Shown here piece after piece: positions 36,395 to 48,570 of a stretch of DNA of 64,000 nucleotides. The notes beneath the pieces were generated by a model, which saw only the letters and a program-made list of their open reading frames with translations, was not told the origin of the DNA and ran no database searches. Every line of letters begins with the position of its first letter. The first letter of the stretch is position 1. The DNA lies in the NCBI GenBank assembly GCA_015698045.1, contig BLAL01000215.1, forward strand, positions 496,001 through 560,000, read 5' to 3'. Made by a program: the position numbers and the translations under genes. The stretch comes from Rhizophagus clarus. Taxonomy: Eukaryota > Glomeromycota > Glomeromycetes > Glomerales > Glomeraceae.

Positions 36395-38491
36395 TTTAAA
36401 ATTTAAATAATATGACAAATTTTTTTTTTGTTTGTAAATGACGGAAATTATTTAAATTTGTCGGGTAAACAACGGACAATTCACATTTAACAATTACGCG
36501 ACTAATGTTCGGGAATACTAATCTATATTATAGGAACGAAAATAATGAGATTACACGGAATAAAATATATTTAATGATTGCTTTTTTTTTTAAAAAAAAA
36601 AAAAAGTTGGAAAAAAAAAGATGTTCGGGCATTTATTTAGTGCTTTTATAAGATATTTTCACATAGATTTAATTTAACCTTTTTTTCATCTCTATAACTT
36701 TCTTTAACTTTTTTCATTATACTTTTTAAAAATGCATCAAGCAAATGAACAGGTGATTAATTACATGATGAGGACTAATCTATAAAAGAATTACAGTTCA
36801 AATTAAAAATAAAGATAAATTTATTACATATTTTTTAATTTAGTATTTTTAATATCATGTATACTGTACAAATTGCTTCGCTTAATAGAGCGTGCAAATA
36901 TGCTTTTGAGCATAATTGTTAAGCCCACGCTATTGCCATTACAAACGTGGTTATTTATTTTTTTTATTTATTTATTTTTTTTTTACCTTAAAAGGTAACC
37001 ATCATCGGAATATTTCACAATGTAAATATTTTTAAGCGTAATATTTAATTTTCCTAATAATTCATATAAATCACGTGAGTTCTTTGTGTTATAAACTTAT
37101 AATGAAATGCACTTAGCACATGTAAGTTGCGTTTTTGTTTTTTTTTTTAAGAAGAATAATGTAGTATTATTATGGATATGACGATAACGTAATTCAATTG
37201 TTGGTTTCAAATTCTTTGTAAAAAAAAAAAAACTTTGAAACTAGAAATCATGTGTGTCAATGGTCATAACAATAACGACGAAAAAAAATCATTATTATCA
37301 TTATTATAATCTATCATTTTCTAATTTTTTTAAAAATAGAAAAAAAAAAAAAATCTTAAAATATAAACTTAGTTTTATTGTATGTTCGAAACGATAGATG
37401 ATCTAAAAAACATCTCTTTTTTACTTCTTTTACGACTTATTTCTTTGTCCATTAAATATTTTAGGTAATTTATTTACATTAAAATTAGAAACACGCCAGA
37501 AATTATCATTTTACGCAATGAGATTGTTTCGTTGACATAAAATCACGCGAGACGCAGTATACGTCACTGTAACGATTGTAACGTCATCGGAATTATATAC
37601 TGATGCGAAATTACGGATGAGAAGTATGTTTGTTTTCGTGTTCCAGTGGAGGCTAATGTAAATTAGTATGCCCGTAAATTTGGTGGCATGCGTAATTGTA
37701 GAAATTCAATAATCTTGTAGAATATATAACTATTTAAATACTTTATTTATATCCTTTTCTCGCTCTCTTAAGTTGCTATTACTATAAATATAGCCGAAAG
37801 CTATTGAATGTATTAAATCTACTAATAAATTTTTATCTACGAAATGTTAATAAAATAATAATGGGCATAATTTAATACTACTTCAGTATTTATCATGTCA
37901 TAAATTATGTATATAAATAACAATATACTAAGTATTTTTTAATTAATCGTACAATAGTAATTGGCTATCCGTTGAGTTTATTTTTCTTTATTAAAAAAAA
38001 AAAAATAATAATTTGGCTAACAAAATTAATTATAATCTATAATTGTAATATCAAATATAATAAAGTTCATTCAAATAAAAGTTAAACTATACTATTATCT
38101 TTTTCAGGCAAATTTTATATATACATATGTGTTAACAAAAATCTTGAATAGTGTTTACAAAAAAATATTAATCAAAATAACTATCCTTAACTCGTTTAAA
38201 ATAATTATAAAATGATATATTAAAAACAATATGTCTTTTTAAATGTTTTTTCATCTCATTTCTTAACATTTATTCACTGATTTATCTAATGATAAATTTC
38301 AAGAGTTTGTGAACTAATGTTTTACGCTTGAAAAATATATTCGTTTCGAGAATACTGTCAATCGACATTTTTTAGCTAATAGTTCAAACAATATCAAACA
38401 AAAACGGATATAATATTTTAACAAAATTCGTAATAATTATTTCATCTCATCACAATAAAAAAGAAATTCTCCAAAAACTTCTTTATCTATT
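36395..38491. other. Gene-free stretch
   Basis: AT-rich with many homopolymer runs and no gene I can support on either strand. CGTCA-type words cluster at 37555-37595 but without a nearby gene start they cannot be assigned. Confidence 0.4.
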
Positions 38492-40136
38492 CTATCTCTT
38501 TTCTAATGCTTCTACGGTAACAACATATCTTTCTTCCGAATTTGTCTATTTAAATATAAGATTAGTTAAATGATAGAATTAAAAATAAAAGTAAATGCAA
38601 ACCACATGAATCTGCTTACTGATATATTTTTCCATCGTTTTATGATCGTGTCTAGTGGTTTAAATCCTGTGGTAGCGCAAAATTTAAGCAACTATTGTGT
38701 AATATAAATTTTTAACACGAAAACAGAGATTACTCACGTTGTAATATTGATTCCACTTGGCCTGTATCATATTATGCATATTATGATATAGAAAGTACGT
38801 TATTTGATTAGAAATTACCTGAGATATTATTATGCAATTTTACAATTATAATTAATAACAATTACCTTCTTTTATTTTCTCGACAATTTCTTCTAATTTC
38901 CTCATTTGTTTTTCTATGTCTATATTAGAAAGATAATGAGACTAAAGAACTAGGAATAATATGCAAAACAAGGATTAACTACCTTTGTTCAGCCTATTTT
39001 CTCCTTGTAATTCCAAGAGTTCTACGAAAGCGAAAATGATGGTAAAAATCACTCAATTGAAAATCGGAAATAGTAAAAAAAAAAAAAAAAGCAGAAATTA
39101 TTTATTTACCTGACAACAAATTCAATTCAGGTTCTATTTTTTCTAGAGTGTATTTAAATATAGCCATCTGTTTTGGTTTAGCTGATAAATGAATAATAAA
39201 GGTTATTAGTTAACATATCTAATAATCCGTAATAAAAACTGTAGTAATATGTAAAGAGATTACTTACATCCTTGTAATTTCAAAAGTTCTATATCAAATG
39301 AAAAATGGGTTAAAGATTTTGCGACTATATAGTAATTTAAAAATAAATTTCAAAGGTCATCTACCTGACAATGATTCCAGACTAGGTTTTATTTCATGCG
39401 CAATAATTTTATTGATCTTAATTTCCAATTTTAATTCATCGTTTGGTAACGCGAAAAGAATGATCCTTACTAAACCTTTCACTTCACTATTCAATTCAGA
39501 GACCAAATATATGGAATGTATTCCCGCTATCAATAAAAGGCTATATATAATTTTGATTGAAATACTATTTGCTGGAATTAAAATCAAATATATGAAACTG
39601 GATATATAAAAATTTAAATTCCAAATTACGAATATAATAACACTAAATGATGATATATTTTCATTAGGAAAAATAGCCATTGATTCTAATAAAATCAAAA
39701 TAACAATAGGCCAAAACAAAATAAAAAATGCATTGGATGTGACATAACTAAAGTTATTTATCGTTTCGCCAATGTTTTTCACGAAAAGAAGAGGAACATA
39801 ATAATAAATTCCAAAGTATACAATAGAAATTATGGCTAATATAATATGTTTTATTTCATTATATTTGAAATTTCCCTTATAATTATGAAGAAATATTCTA
39901 AATATTAAGAATAAAATAATATTAAACACATATAAGCCCACATATATCAAACTTTCTGACCGTTCATTTTGGCTAATTGCGTATAACATTGGCACGAGTG
40001 GCATCAAACCAAATGAGGTAAAGTCTTCAACAAGACATTTCGTCTTTTGACTAATTAATTGATATGTTATAGCATAAATAATTGGGATCACACCATTAAA
40101 AAAGACGTCAAAACCGGTAGAAGTTATATTATCCAT
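38492..40136 (-). CDS. Multi-span membrane protein with a micro-exon-encoded coiled-coil tail
   Basis: Eight exons can be joined in phase by GT-AG borders, minus strand: 40136-39365, 39288-39268, 39181-39110, 39021-38983, 38919-38866, 38761-38738, 38666-38620 and 38545-38492. Together they are 1083 bases and encode 360 residues ending at a TAG. Exon 1 holds about seven membrane spans (GVIPIIYAITYQL, LIYVGLYVFNIILFLIFRIF, IILAIISIVYFGIYYYVPLL, FFILFWPIVILILLESMAIF, VIIFVIWNLNFYISSFIYLI, IIYSLLLIAGIHSIYLVSEL). The seven small exons (21-72 bases) encode a charged helical tail (ELLKLQG, LEKIEPELNLLS, ELLELQGENRLNK, DIEKQMRKLEEIVEKIKE). Layout resembles 45357-46502. Family and function are not recognised. 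Confidence 0.6.
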
Positions 40137-42187
40137 TTTTTTTTTATTAATGATTTGAGTCGATGAAATGGATAGTTATTGTTATTAATTAATAAGATTT
40201 TCATGCTTTTATTTATTTCAAAATTTATTTTCATTGTAAATGAGAATTTGATTGTTCTTAGAATGATACATGCATAAAAATTCCTTCTTTAGAGGATCAT
40301 CTCGAACTTAAATATTTATCTAAAAATAACATGCGAATAATATGCATGTGTTGGGTCAAATGAAAAGCAAATTCCGATTGTTAAAATAAAAAAAAATATA
40401 TATATATAATTAATCACATAATACATATTATATCTCGAATCAAAATATTAAAATAGTAAGTTTCAAAAGAAATAATTTCCAAATTTCCAAATTTAGAGGT
40501 CCGAAAAAAAGAAAAATTTGATTATCATTTTTATTTTGTAAATAAATTGCTAAAAACAATCAAGTTAAAAATAAATTAGTTTATATAACGCAAATATAAT
40601 ATTGTGTGCTAAACAATTACCCCTTTAGCATCAAGTTCAAATGATTTTTTTTTTTTGGTCATGCGAGTTCCCGAATACTGCATAGTTTTTGATAAACAAT
40701 GCAACAAATCCGTCCGGCACGTGATAATGTACAACAAAACTTTCAGCATTTTTGTGTCACGTAGTCTTTGCCTGAATTCCAAGTAGGAATTACAGACGTC
40801 CAAACTAGACGTAAACGAAAATGAAAGAGAAATATCTTGTGGGGAAATTATTTAAAAAAGAGAATTATTTGCATTATCGGAAATGAATTTTTGGGCAAAT
40901 ATCTTGTATATAGTATTACAAATGAGTTAAAATAAGAACTATTAAAAATAAAATTGTGCCGAAAAAAATATAATGAATACAGTAATAGTACGTAATATTT
41001 TAAACAAACAAGCCTATGGTTTCACCTTTATTTATCTTTTCCAGATAACGGGTTTTTTACGATCAACACTCTACACGTGAGATCGGACCTAGTCCTTGAT
41101 TACTTAAAATGGGCGTGAAGAGATTATTACCCAATTTCCCATAGTTTTTCCGGAAAGGTCATGGTCTAAATATTGAATGGTGCCAAATGATAACGAATGA
41201 ATTGGATAGCGACAGAGACATCTTGTGTAAGGATCGTTCACATCGAAACGATTGAGAATTCTAACGAGATGTAAGATTGCTGTCAAAAGTATGTTGCGTT
41301 TATCTTGTTGATACTGTAGTTGATTAGACAATCTTACACGATAAATAAAGCCGGCTTACTTCCATTGTATTATTGCTAAAATGTTCTTTAATTATGAGCG
41401 TACATATTTTGTGTTTATATATCTCTTTTATTTGAAATGATTATCTACAATCAAATTGTGTTGCTCAGAAATTTTCATGTTGAAATAAGAATTGACCGGT
41501 AATTATATGTGAAATTATATTGTCGTACATGTGCAAATTAACCACGGAATTTCATTCGTAGATCTAAAAAGATGAAATACTTGCCCATTTATGTTAATTC
41601 AAAAAAAAAAAAAAAAAAGTATTTCGAAAACAATTCAGTCTAATCTTTTTTTGTAATTTCAGTCGTACAAAAAAATACTATAATCGAGACATCATTGTAG
41701 CAATCAACGATAATATACACCCAAATTATCAAGGTTACTTCTTTTACATACAAAATTAGTTAGTAAGTACAAAATAACCATACTCGGATTCTGATTACCC
41801 GCTCCGCCGATCATAAATTACTTTTACGCCTTTCGTAATGAAATAATTAAACCATTCTTTAAACAATTAAACAATTAACCAGTTAAAGTAATATACGATA
41901 AATAAAAAAAACCTGATTCATATCCCGTGAACTTTGTAATTTTTTGTGAAATTTTTTGTGAAATGAGAGATTATAAATACAATGAAGAGAACCATAAATG
42001 GTTTTCGTTGAAAAGATCAAAGAAAATAATTACATCAAAAATACGTATTTTTTTACGCCTATTTTTTTTCTTACCATGACATATACATACATACATACAT
42101 ATATATACATATATATATGTGCGAAAAATTTTCATTTTTTCAACCCAAAAAATAAATTAATTTTACATCAAAGATTCAAATTTGAGC
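40137..42187. other. Gene-free stretch
   Basis: No supportable gene; minus-strand open frames at 40609-40803 and 41104-41331 lack motifs. The last 250 bases should hold the promoter of the gene at 42188, including a TA-rich run near 42080-42120. Confidence 0.35.
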
Positions 42188-42721
42188 ATGGATCAAAATC
42201 ATGATTTAAAAGATCAATTTTTGGATCCTCAACCAAATTTTAATAATCATACGTTTCAATCGATTCCTGAACAAGGTCCTCCCTGTCCTTCCTATATGAC
42301 TTCCTCTCAAAATGTGACAATCGAACACCAACAAACATTCGGTCAAAATAATTTTATCGTAGATCAACAAAATCTGCCGGTTTATTACTTTTATTATCAA
42401 CCACCAAATGATCATTGTAACTATCATATTTGTTGTAAAGAAATTTCGTTTCATAAAGCTATTCAATTATTAAATGAATCCTTTAATGATAACATTAACT
42501 CAAATCAATACGAATATATTTTTTTCTATCATCAACAGAGTAATGGTAAAATTTATCAGATTGCTTGCGAAATAGTTATACCTTCTTTAATATTAAATAA
42601 AGCTATCTACGGTATTGATATTAATCATAATTTTGAGCAAGAAAATATATTTTTTACATTTAATCAAAAAGAAAATCTTAAATTTTATTTAACACAATAT
42701 CTTAAACCACTTCTTTATTAA
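42188..42721 (+). CDS. Q/N-rich protein with 'YYQPPND' domain, third copy
   Basis: 177 residues from the ATG at 42188. Residues 1-60 are polar and Q/N/P-rich (FGQNNFIVDQQNLPV). Residues about 64-177 match the domain seen at 9844-10713 and 35897-36394: YYQPPNDHCNYHICCKEISF, AIQLLNESFNDNINSNQYEY, IFFYHQQSNGKIYQIACEI, AIYGIDINHNFEQ, FTFNQKENLKFYLTQYL. There is no zinc-binding domain and no introns are needed. Conserved hydrophobic and aromatic positions with varied surfaces fit a compact globular domain under purifying selection. Function unknown. Confidence 0.7.
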   Translation: MDQNHDLKDQFLDPQPNFNNHTFQSIPEQGPPCPSYMTSSQNVTIEHQQTFGQNNFIVDQQNLPVYYFYYQPPNDHCNYHICCKEISFHKAIQLLNESFNDNINSNQYEYIFFYHQQSNGKIYQIACEIVIPSLILNKAIYGIDINHNFEQENIFFTFNQKENLKFYLTQYLKPLLY

Positions 42722-43435
42722 ATTAAATTAGCATTAGCTGTTGTACGTACTGTAATAATCGTTTTTCTGTATGGTTTTGAGCAAATGTATTATTTTTACA
42801 ATTAAGTTTTCTATCAAGTTTCTTTCACATGTAATAAATTGCATTATTGAAATGATCTTCAAATATGAGACACGTTCTTATTTTAAAAATGTTTAATTAA
42901 AATTTAAAAGTTATTTCTTTGAAAATAATGCGTATTTTCGCCTAATCTGCAAGTTACGCATTGTATGAGAGTGGTGGCGTTGTGGCACATACTATGAAAG
43001 GCAGGACAGATAAATTTGTCTTTGAAAGTGAATCTATTTTAGTCTGGAGTCATTAAACTCATCACTAAATTATCAAGCTGTCCGATGACTATCCCTGATC
43101 AAAATCGTAAATTTTACGTTAAGATTTTTACGTAAAATTAACGATATATACGTCCAATAACTGTAAATTGACTATTAAGTCATTAATCAGTATAATTATT
43201 ATTTTTTCGGACAGTAATTGGACAATACTGTCCTATAACCGGAATTTCTAAAGGATCGACCAAACTGGCCACTGATAATAAACTACATTAACAACCTTTA
43301 GATGCACAAATAGCTTTATCTTACTTTAAATTATTCTTATTTAATTCAAGAAGAGGAGATTTATTATTAGTATTAACCTATGATTTTAAACTTAAATAAA
43401 TCAAAAACATATACATAATAAATTACAAGTATGAA

Positions 43436-43492
43436 TAGTCTAGGTGTTTAAGTTACGAAAATAAGGTTCTAGGTTCGATACCTAAGGTAAGT
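43436..43492 (+). repeat. tRNA-like sequence, possible SINE head
   Basis: GGTTCGATACC at 43472-43482 is a perfect RNA polymerase III B box. TAGTCTAGGTGTTTAAG about 36 bases upstream resembles an A box. The T-stem is imperfect and no complete acceptor stem can be formed, so this is not a working tRNA gene; a tRNA-derived SINE remnant fits better. Flanking 42722-43435 and 43493-43948 contain no gene. Confidence 0.4.
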
Positions 43493-43948
43493 AAAGTTTA
43501 AAATTAATAATATACTATATATAATTATTATAATATATTATTTAATTGATTAATATAAAATATAATTTTTAAACAGTAGTCAAAAGAACGTCCATATACC
43601 TGATATTGACAGTTTATGGACGTACATATTATAACGTCCAACCTGCGGAGGGTCCGTCAATAGACAGTTAGTGGACAATAACGGTTGCCGGTCGGCTTGG
43701 AAATTTAGTGATGCTGTTCGTTTCCGTACTCTGAAAATTTTTTTCTATGCCGTTTAACGTTGAACAAAAATAATAATTGATTTTTGACAATAATCTGATT
43801 CTTTAAGCATGACTAAATAAGTTTATTCCCAACTTAAAACTGAAGGTACATTTTATTGCAACACTAAATTTTATTTGTCAATAAACAATGTGTATAATAA
43901 TTATGGTACACTCACTCTTCACGCAATTTTATTTGTCTTAATTATATG

Positions 43949-44201
43949 ATCATCAGGAAATTTTTAGGTAGATCGGACCATGTAATTCCACATGGATTAG
44001 TTTAGAAATACGTGGAATTCCACATATTCCTATAGCCCTACATGGATCCATATATATTACCTTCGATCTACGCCAACAATACCACACGTTTCGTCACAGG
44101 GTATCTGGAAAATATTGGAATTATTTGGAATTCTACAATTTTCCACGGTATATGATGTGGATTTCCATGTGGATTTTAAGCGGAAAAAACTTCCTGATGA
44201 T
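43949..44201. mobile_element. Fold-back MITE-like element, 253 bp
   Basis: Terminal arms ATCATCAGGAAATTTTT (43949) and AAAAACTTCCTGATGAT (ending 44201) are inverted with one mismatch. Subterminal CATGTAATTCCACATGGA and TCCATGTGGATTTTAAG are also inverted. There is no coding capacity. A target duplication is not obvious. Confidence 0.55.
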
Positions 44202-44620
44202 TTCTCAATGATTAAATATCAAAGACTCGTCCGCGCCTAAGATAAATGGTTGCACGGTGACTTCTAATGCCTTAATCATATTAATGAATTCAATGAACTC
44301 GCCTTAATCAGTTTTTTCCGGGTTTAAACTCTTGTTTTGGCAGTAAATAATTTACTTTGTCACTATTGTTAAACAGCCTAATCAAAGATAAAATCAATAC
44401 TCTTATTTCCTAAACAATTTATATTATTTAGTTTTGTCTTTGTCCGTAGTTTTATCATCAATAACAAACGCACCTAAAAATCCTGCAACTAGTATTAATT
44501 TAAATCCATTATCAAGTTGTAAATGGTGATATTCCTGACGAAAGAGTTGCTGAAGTACCTGGGTATTAATCGAATCACATTTTAATTTTTTTCATCTACA
44601 TTGTTCTTTCGAAGGTGGGT

Positions 44621-44956
44621 TCATTGCATCAACTGAAATAGCATATACGTTTGTGTTTTAAAAATTTTGATAAATTTTTTGTGAAGGTTTGAGTGCTCAG
44701 CTTCCTCGTATTTCTTTTGAAAAAGAAAAGTGTGTGAAGTTTGAGTAACGTAAATCTGGTATTTTGAATAAGCAAAGATAAATTTTAATGAGTCGCCATT
44801 TTTCATGGTAGATCTGCGTGCAGATCGATAATCACATGGACGAACAATTCCTGTATTTAGCTCTTTAAGGTCATTTGTTATCTGATAAAATAATTCGGAC
44901 AGAATCATTCTAATTTCGGTCAGGTTTTCACTGCTAGAAAGTCGTATGATATCCAT
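44621..44956 (-). CDS. Hypothetical protein, 111 residues
   Basis: Open frame from an ATG at 44956 with balanced amino-acid composition (SSENLTEIRMILSELFYQIT, RPCDYRSARRSTMKNG, KYEEAEHSNLHKKFIKIF). No domain, signal peptide or membrane span is recognised. A MITE starts 71 bases upstream and could supply or disturb the promoter. It may be a real orphan gene, a 5' truncated exon or chance; weakly supported. Confidence 0.3.
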   Translation of the reverse strand: MDIIRLSSSENLTEIRMILSELFYQITNDLKELNTGIVRPCDYRSARRSTMKNGDSLKFIFAYSKYQIYVTQTSHTFLFQKKYEEAEHSNLHKKFIKIFKTQTYMLFQLMQ

Positions 44957-45026
44957 AAATAATAAATCACTTACCGTACTTTATATCGTACTATGTTCAT
45001 ATAACGAATGATTATTGTACATGTTA

Positions 45027-45162
45027 CCGTACCATTCCGTAATTAAACAACCCTTTTTTGTACTTAATTCTAGCCAAAGTGGTCATAACTCTGGTCAAAA
45101 TCGCAATAATGTGGGCCAGGGTTGCTTATTTTAGGTGGTTGTTTAATTTCGGAATGGTACGG
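45027..45162. mobile_element. 136-bp Tc1/mariner-type MITE with TA target duplication
   Basis: Inverted ends CCGTACCATTCCGTAATTAA (from 45027) and TTAATTTCGGAATGGTACGG (ending 45162) continue for about 26 bp with one mismatch. They are flanked on both sides by TA (45025-45026, 45163-45164), the duplication made by Tc1/mariner transposases. It is too short to code; an open frame crossing it (45058-45306) is therefore not credited. Confidence 0.75.
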
Positions 45163-45356
45163 TATATATGGTATGATAAGCAAGAGACGCAACATTTATT
45201 ACTACGTGATTCAAGCACAATTCAAGCACAAATGCACATCGCTGAGACCAATTATGCATGTAACGATCATTCGATACACATTGCCTATAAATATAACTTA
45301 AAATAAAGTATAAGTTCTATGGCTGAGTGAAAAAATTTATCCTACAACTTCTCGCT

Positions 45357-46502
45357 ATGAATAGTTATCAAGAAGTTATTTTTTTTCCGTTTAAACAACA
45401 AATGCAAAGATTTCATAGTTCAACTTTTGAATCTATCAGGTTCAGGAATGACTGCATTATTAAAAGGAAAACTAATTATAAACAAAACCTTTTGAATTTT
45501 ATCATTTGGAATTTTGTATTCTTTTCTTTCTTCCCATTTGTTTCAGCATCAATTGCACCATACGTCGACAAAAGTTATGATTCACACGAAGATTTATACG
45601 ACGCACTTCTTAATACATTTTTTCCAATTTTCTTTGTGATTTTGCTCAATGTTTCTGGGAAACCTGGGTCCATCAAAAATGTGTTATTACCATTATTAGA
45701 TGATGTATTATATAATATAGTCACTTGGGTGATTCCACTAGTAGTTTCTTTTTCCTATGACGACTTGATGAGCATAAAAATATTTTCAACCGTAAACATG
45801 TATTTACACGTGTTTTGCGCAATATATGCAATTATTAAATGGGAAAGAGTTACTAAAGATAATTCAAATAATTTAAATAATCATTATCAAGATTTAATTT
45901 TTTTTTTCTTAATATTTTTTCCAGTTATAGTTATTCCAGTATTTTGGATTATTATTATCATAACCGAACATGTTTTTGATTTAATTTCTATAATATTTCT
46001 TACATTATTTGGGTTATGTTTGGTTTCTTTCATAGTAGTTGCATTGTATATGGTGGATGTAATGGATATGGCATACTTACCGCGGATCCTATTAATAATT
46101 ATATTTTTTTATGTTCCAAATATTCTGCAAACATTATTGATTACATTAAACTGGCCAATCAATTTTTATTTTGTCAAAGCATGCATTTTTATATTAGTTC
46201 TTTCTTTAACAAGAAATGTATCCTACTATGATAAAGTGCCTAAAGACTTTTTAGCTACTTCAACAACACTTGTTCAATGTACAATCAGGTTCACTTTAAA
46301 GGACCGCGATATGAATAAAACATATAAGATGACGGATGATATTGATGAAATGAATACAAAAATTGATGAAATGCGGACAAAAATTGATACACAGGAACAA
46401 ACGCAAAAGGCAATGCAAATGACGATTGATGAAATTCAGAAGACAATTAGCATGAAAATATCAATGGATGAGATAAAAGATCAATTAAACGAAATTGTGT
46501 AA
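45357..46502 (+). CDS. Multi-span membrane protein with C-terminal coiled coil
   Basis: 381 residues from the ATG at 45357 (MNSYQEV); the open frame extends upstream only through non-ATG codons. About eight to nine hydrophobic spans follow a basic N-terminus: NFIIWNFVFFSFFPFVSASI, FFPIFFVILLNV, IVTWVIPLVVSF, LHVFCAIYAII, LIFFFLIFFPVIVIPVFWII, ISIIFLTLFGLCLVSFIVVA, RILLIIIFFYVPNILQTLLI, VKACIFILVLSL. The last ~70 residues are a heptad coiled coil (DDIDEMNTKIDEMRTKIDTQ ... MTIDEIQKTISMKISMDEIK) with an internal DEM.TKID duplication. The plan of many spans then a coiled coil is the same as in 38492-40136. It is probably an integral membrane protein that oligomerises through its cytosolic tail. 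Family and role are not recognised. Confidence 0.65.
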   Translation: MNSYQEVIFFPFKQQMQRFHSSTFESIRFRNDCIIKRKTNYKQNLLNFIIWNFVFFSFFPFVSASIAPYVDKSYDSHEDLYDALLNTFFPIFFVILLNVSGKPGSIKNVLLPLLDDVLYNIVTWVIPLVVSFSYDDLMSIKIFSTVNMYLHVFCAIYAIIKWERVTKDNSNNLNNHYQDLIFFFLIFFPVIVIPVFWIIIIITEHVFDLISIIFLTLFGLCLVSFIVVALYMVDVMDMAYLPRILLIIIFFYVPNILQTLLITLNWPINFYFVKACIFILVLSLTRNVSYYDKVPKDFLATSTTLVQCTIRFTLKDRDMNKTYKMTDDIDEMNTKIDEMRTKIDTQEQTQKAMQMTIDEIQKTISMKISMDEIKDQLNEIV

Positions 46503-47643
46503 ATAAGTAAATACAGTATTTTTTTCTGAAGTTTTTTTTCAGTATTTTTTTTTTTTGTTAAGATCTTATTTAAATTATTACTATTATATCGTATATTACA
46601 TTGTATATTACATTGCATTCAAGATTGGTATAATTCTTGTATAATTATCTTTCTATGAATTTGCGATTACAAATCTTTGAATATAAAAGTTACCCTTTAT
46701 ACTTTATTTAAATAAAATCATTTTTTTATGCATAATCTTTAGTTTTGTTTGATTTATTCCGAACAAAATTTATGTACAGTATAAAATAATCTCGTTAGAG
46801 CTTAAAGCTGCCTTCAAATATTTATATTTAAATAAATTTTAGTGTAAAATTAATTACTGTGATCATACGAATTTTTAGAAGTAAGGATATCATTAAATGT
46901 AAAAAATTAAATCATAAATTTATTTATTAGATGGAACACTATCTTTTTATATTCTGATGTACAAAAATTTTGACCTTTTTTATTCATTATTCCAACACTA
47001 ATTAATGTCTAAAAGAGAAAAACAACTGCTAAAACTATGGAAAATACATATAATTAATATTTTAAATTAATAAATTTTATTATCTCGCAACAGTACTAAT
47101 TCTTGGCTTTACATTTTGAATAGCATAGTAAATAAATAATACATACTAACTTTTACGCTTATTATCTTTAATTGTTTATATCATATACTGTATAAAGAAC
47201 CCAAGTTGGAATACTTGATTTCAATTTATTTAAAAATCACATTGTACTTAATATCATTACCATAATTTTTCAGCAGTAGAGTGATATTTCTTATTAAAGA
47301 TTCATATTCCCTCTTTAAAGATCATAGCAAAAAGTTGATGAAGTAAGATACATCAATTATGCATGAAGTATTACGTGATTCTAATACAGTATATAGGAAA
47401 GCGCCCAATGAATTAGTGCACTATATTACAATAGAAAATAAAACAAATATATGAAATATACATGTTCTATTTCTGGGTCTACTATAGTTGCTCGAATATC
47501 GTCACCCTTCACTTGAAAATACCTGTCCGCTCAAAATAATTATGAATTTTAGCTAATACTGGAACATTATTTCCACTATACGTAATCAAGCTATTTTAAC
47601 AAATGATTATATTATAAATTATTAAATTCTATCTAATTTATTT
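46503..47643. other. Gene-free stretch between convergent genes
   Basis: Contains the 3' flanks of the plus-strand gene ending at 46502 and the minus-strand pseudogene ending at 47644. No coding signal, RNA gene or transposon is visible. Confidence 0.4.
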
Positions 47644-48570
47644 TTAAGGAGCTCCAATTCGCATACTATATTGATATGTGCTTTCACTTGAATGACCATT
47701 CAAACGATGTGTTGTTGCATCATCATCATCTGGAATAATAATAGCTTCATAAATGGAGTCGATAAATAAAATTACAACACTGAATATCAGACTTATAAAA
47801 GGGATAATCATATATCCATTCGTTTTTGTCCAATAAATTGCCTAATAAAAAAAAGTAATTTTTTAAAAAAAAAAATTTATTGTACAATACAATCAATAGT
47901 TCGATTTTATTCACTACTTACCAAAATAACCAATTGAGGTATATCTTGAAAAGCAAGATTTAAGACTCCACCCCCAAGCAATGGCTTTTTTTCTGATAGC
48001 AGAATATTTTGCTTGAAATATGTCTATTCCCCCATAATTCGATGAAATAATCTTTAATGCTTGTGTATTTGCTATTGAAAATACTGTGATCAAAGCGGCA
48101 AATCTATGATTTTCTACAAACCAACTCCAAAATGCTGGATTGTTAATTTTTTGATGCACAATTATTATAATACTTATTAATAAGTTGAGTGATCCTGATA
48201 CTATTAAAATTATCATTCTAATTAAAAATATATCAAAAGTCAATAAAAATAGATTAACCCATTTTATAAAATAACAAAACTCTAACATTTCTTACGCCAG
48301 TCTGTATAATCCTGAAACATCATCCGCATTCTTTATAAAAAGCGTTATATCAAATATTAGATCATAACATATAAGGAGAAAGTTGAATATTACAAAATTA
48401 TTCTCTAAAAGAAGAAGTTAACATATTTAACACATAAATAAATTAATAAATCGAAGAAAATAAATGCACAGGTTCCATATAGTAGTACTTTGCTATTTAT
48501 ACATCGTCCAATAAGGTAAATTAATATTGCGAATTTGACCAGTGAGCTAACTACACTTAACATTATGTAA
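47644..48570 (-). pseudogene. 3' part of a broken membrane-protein paralogue, interrupted by the Polinton
   Basis: This is the second copy of the gene at 21770-22793, in reverse orientation, with the same exon pattern: most of exon 2 next to 48570, then exons 3 to 5, stop at 47644. The first 5' bases continue on the far side of the Polinton at 63407-63544. Besides the insertion it has a +1 base in a G run in exon 4 (five C's at 47971-47975 on the plus strand versus four G's in the intact copy). There is a likely one-base loss at the start of exon 3. The long frame 48288-47914 therefore runs off into IAWGWSLKSCFS where the intact gene has IAWGGVLNLAFQ. The gene was probably already dead, or has decayed since the insertion. 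Confidence 0.8.
48565..48570. repeat. 6-bp target-site duplication, left copy (ATGTAA)
   Basis: ATGTAA directly abuts the left terminal repeat and is repeated exactly at 63407-63412 after the right one. Six-base duplications are the rule for Polinton/Maverick integrases. Taking out the element plus one copy rejoins the host exon in register with the paralogue at 21886-21940. Confidence 0.9.

Noticed and set aside
43436..43492. Functional tRNA gene
   Set aside because: B box is good but the acceptor and T stems do not pair.
45058..45306. 82-codon open frame
   Set aside because: Most of it lies inside the TA-flanked MITE at 45027-45162.
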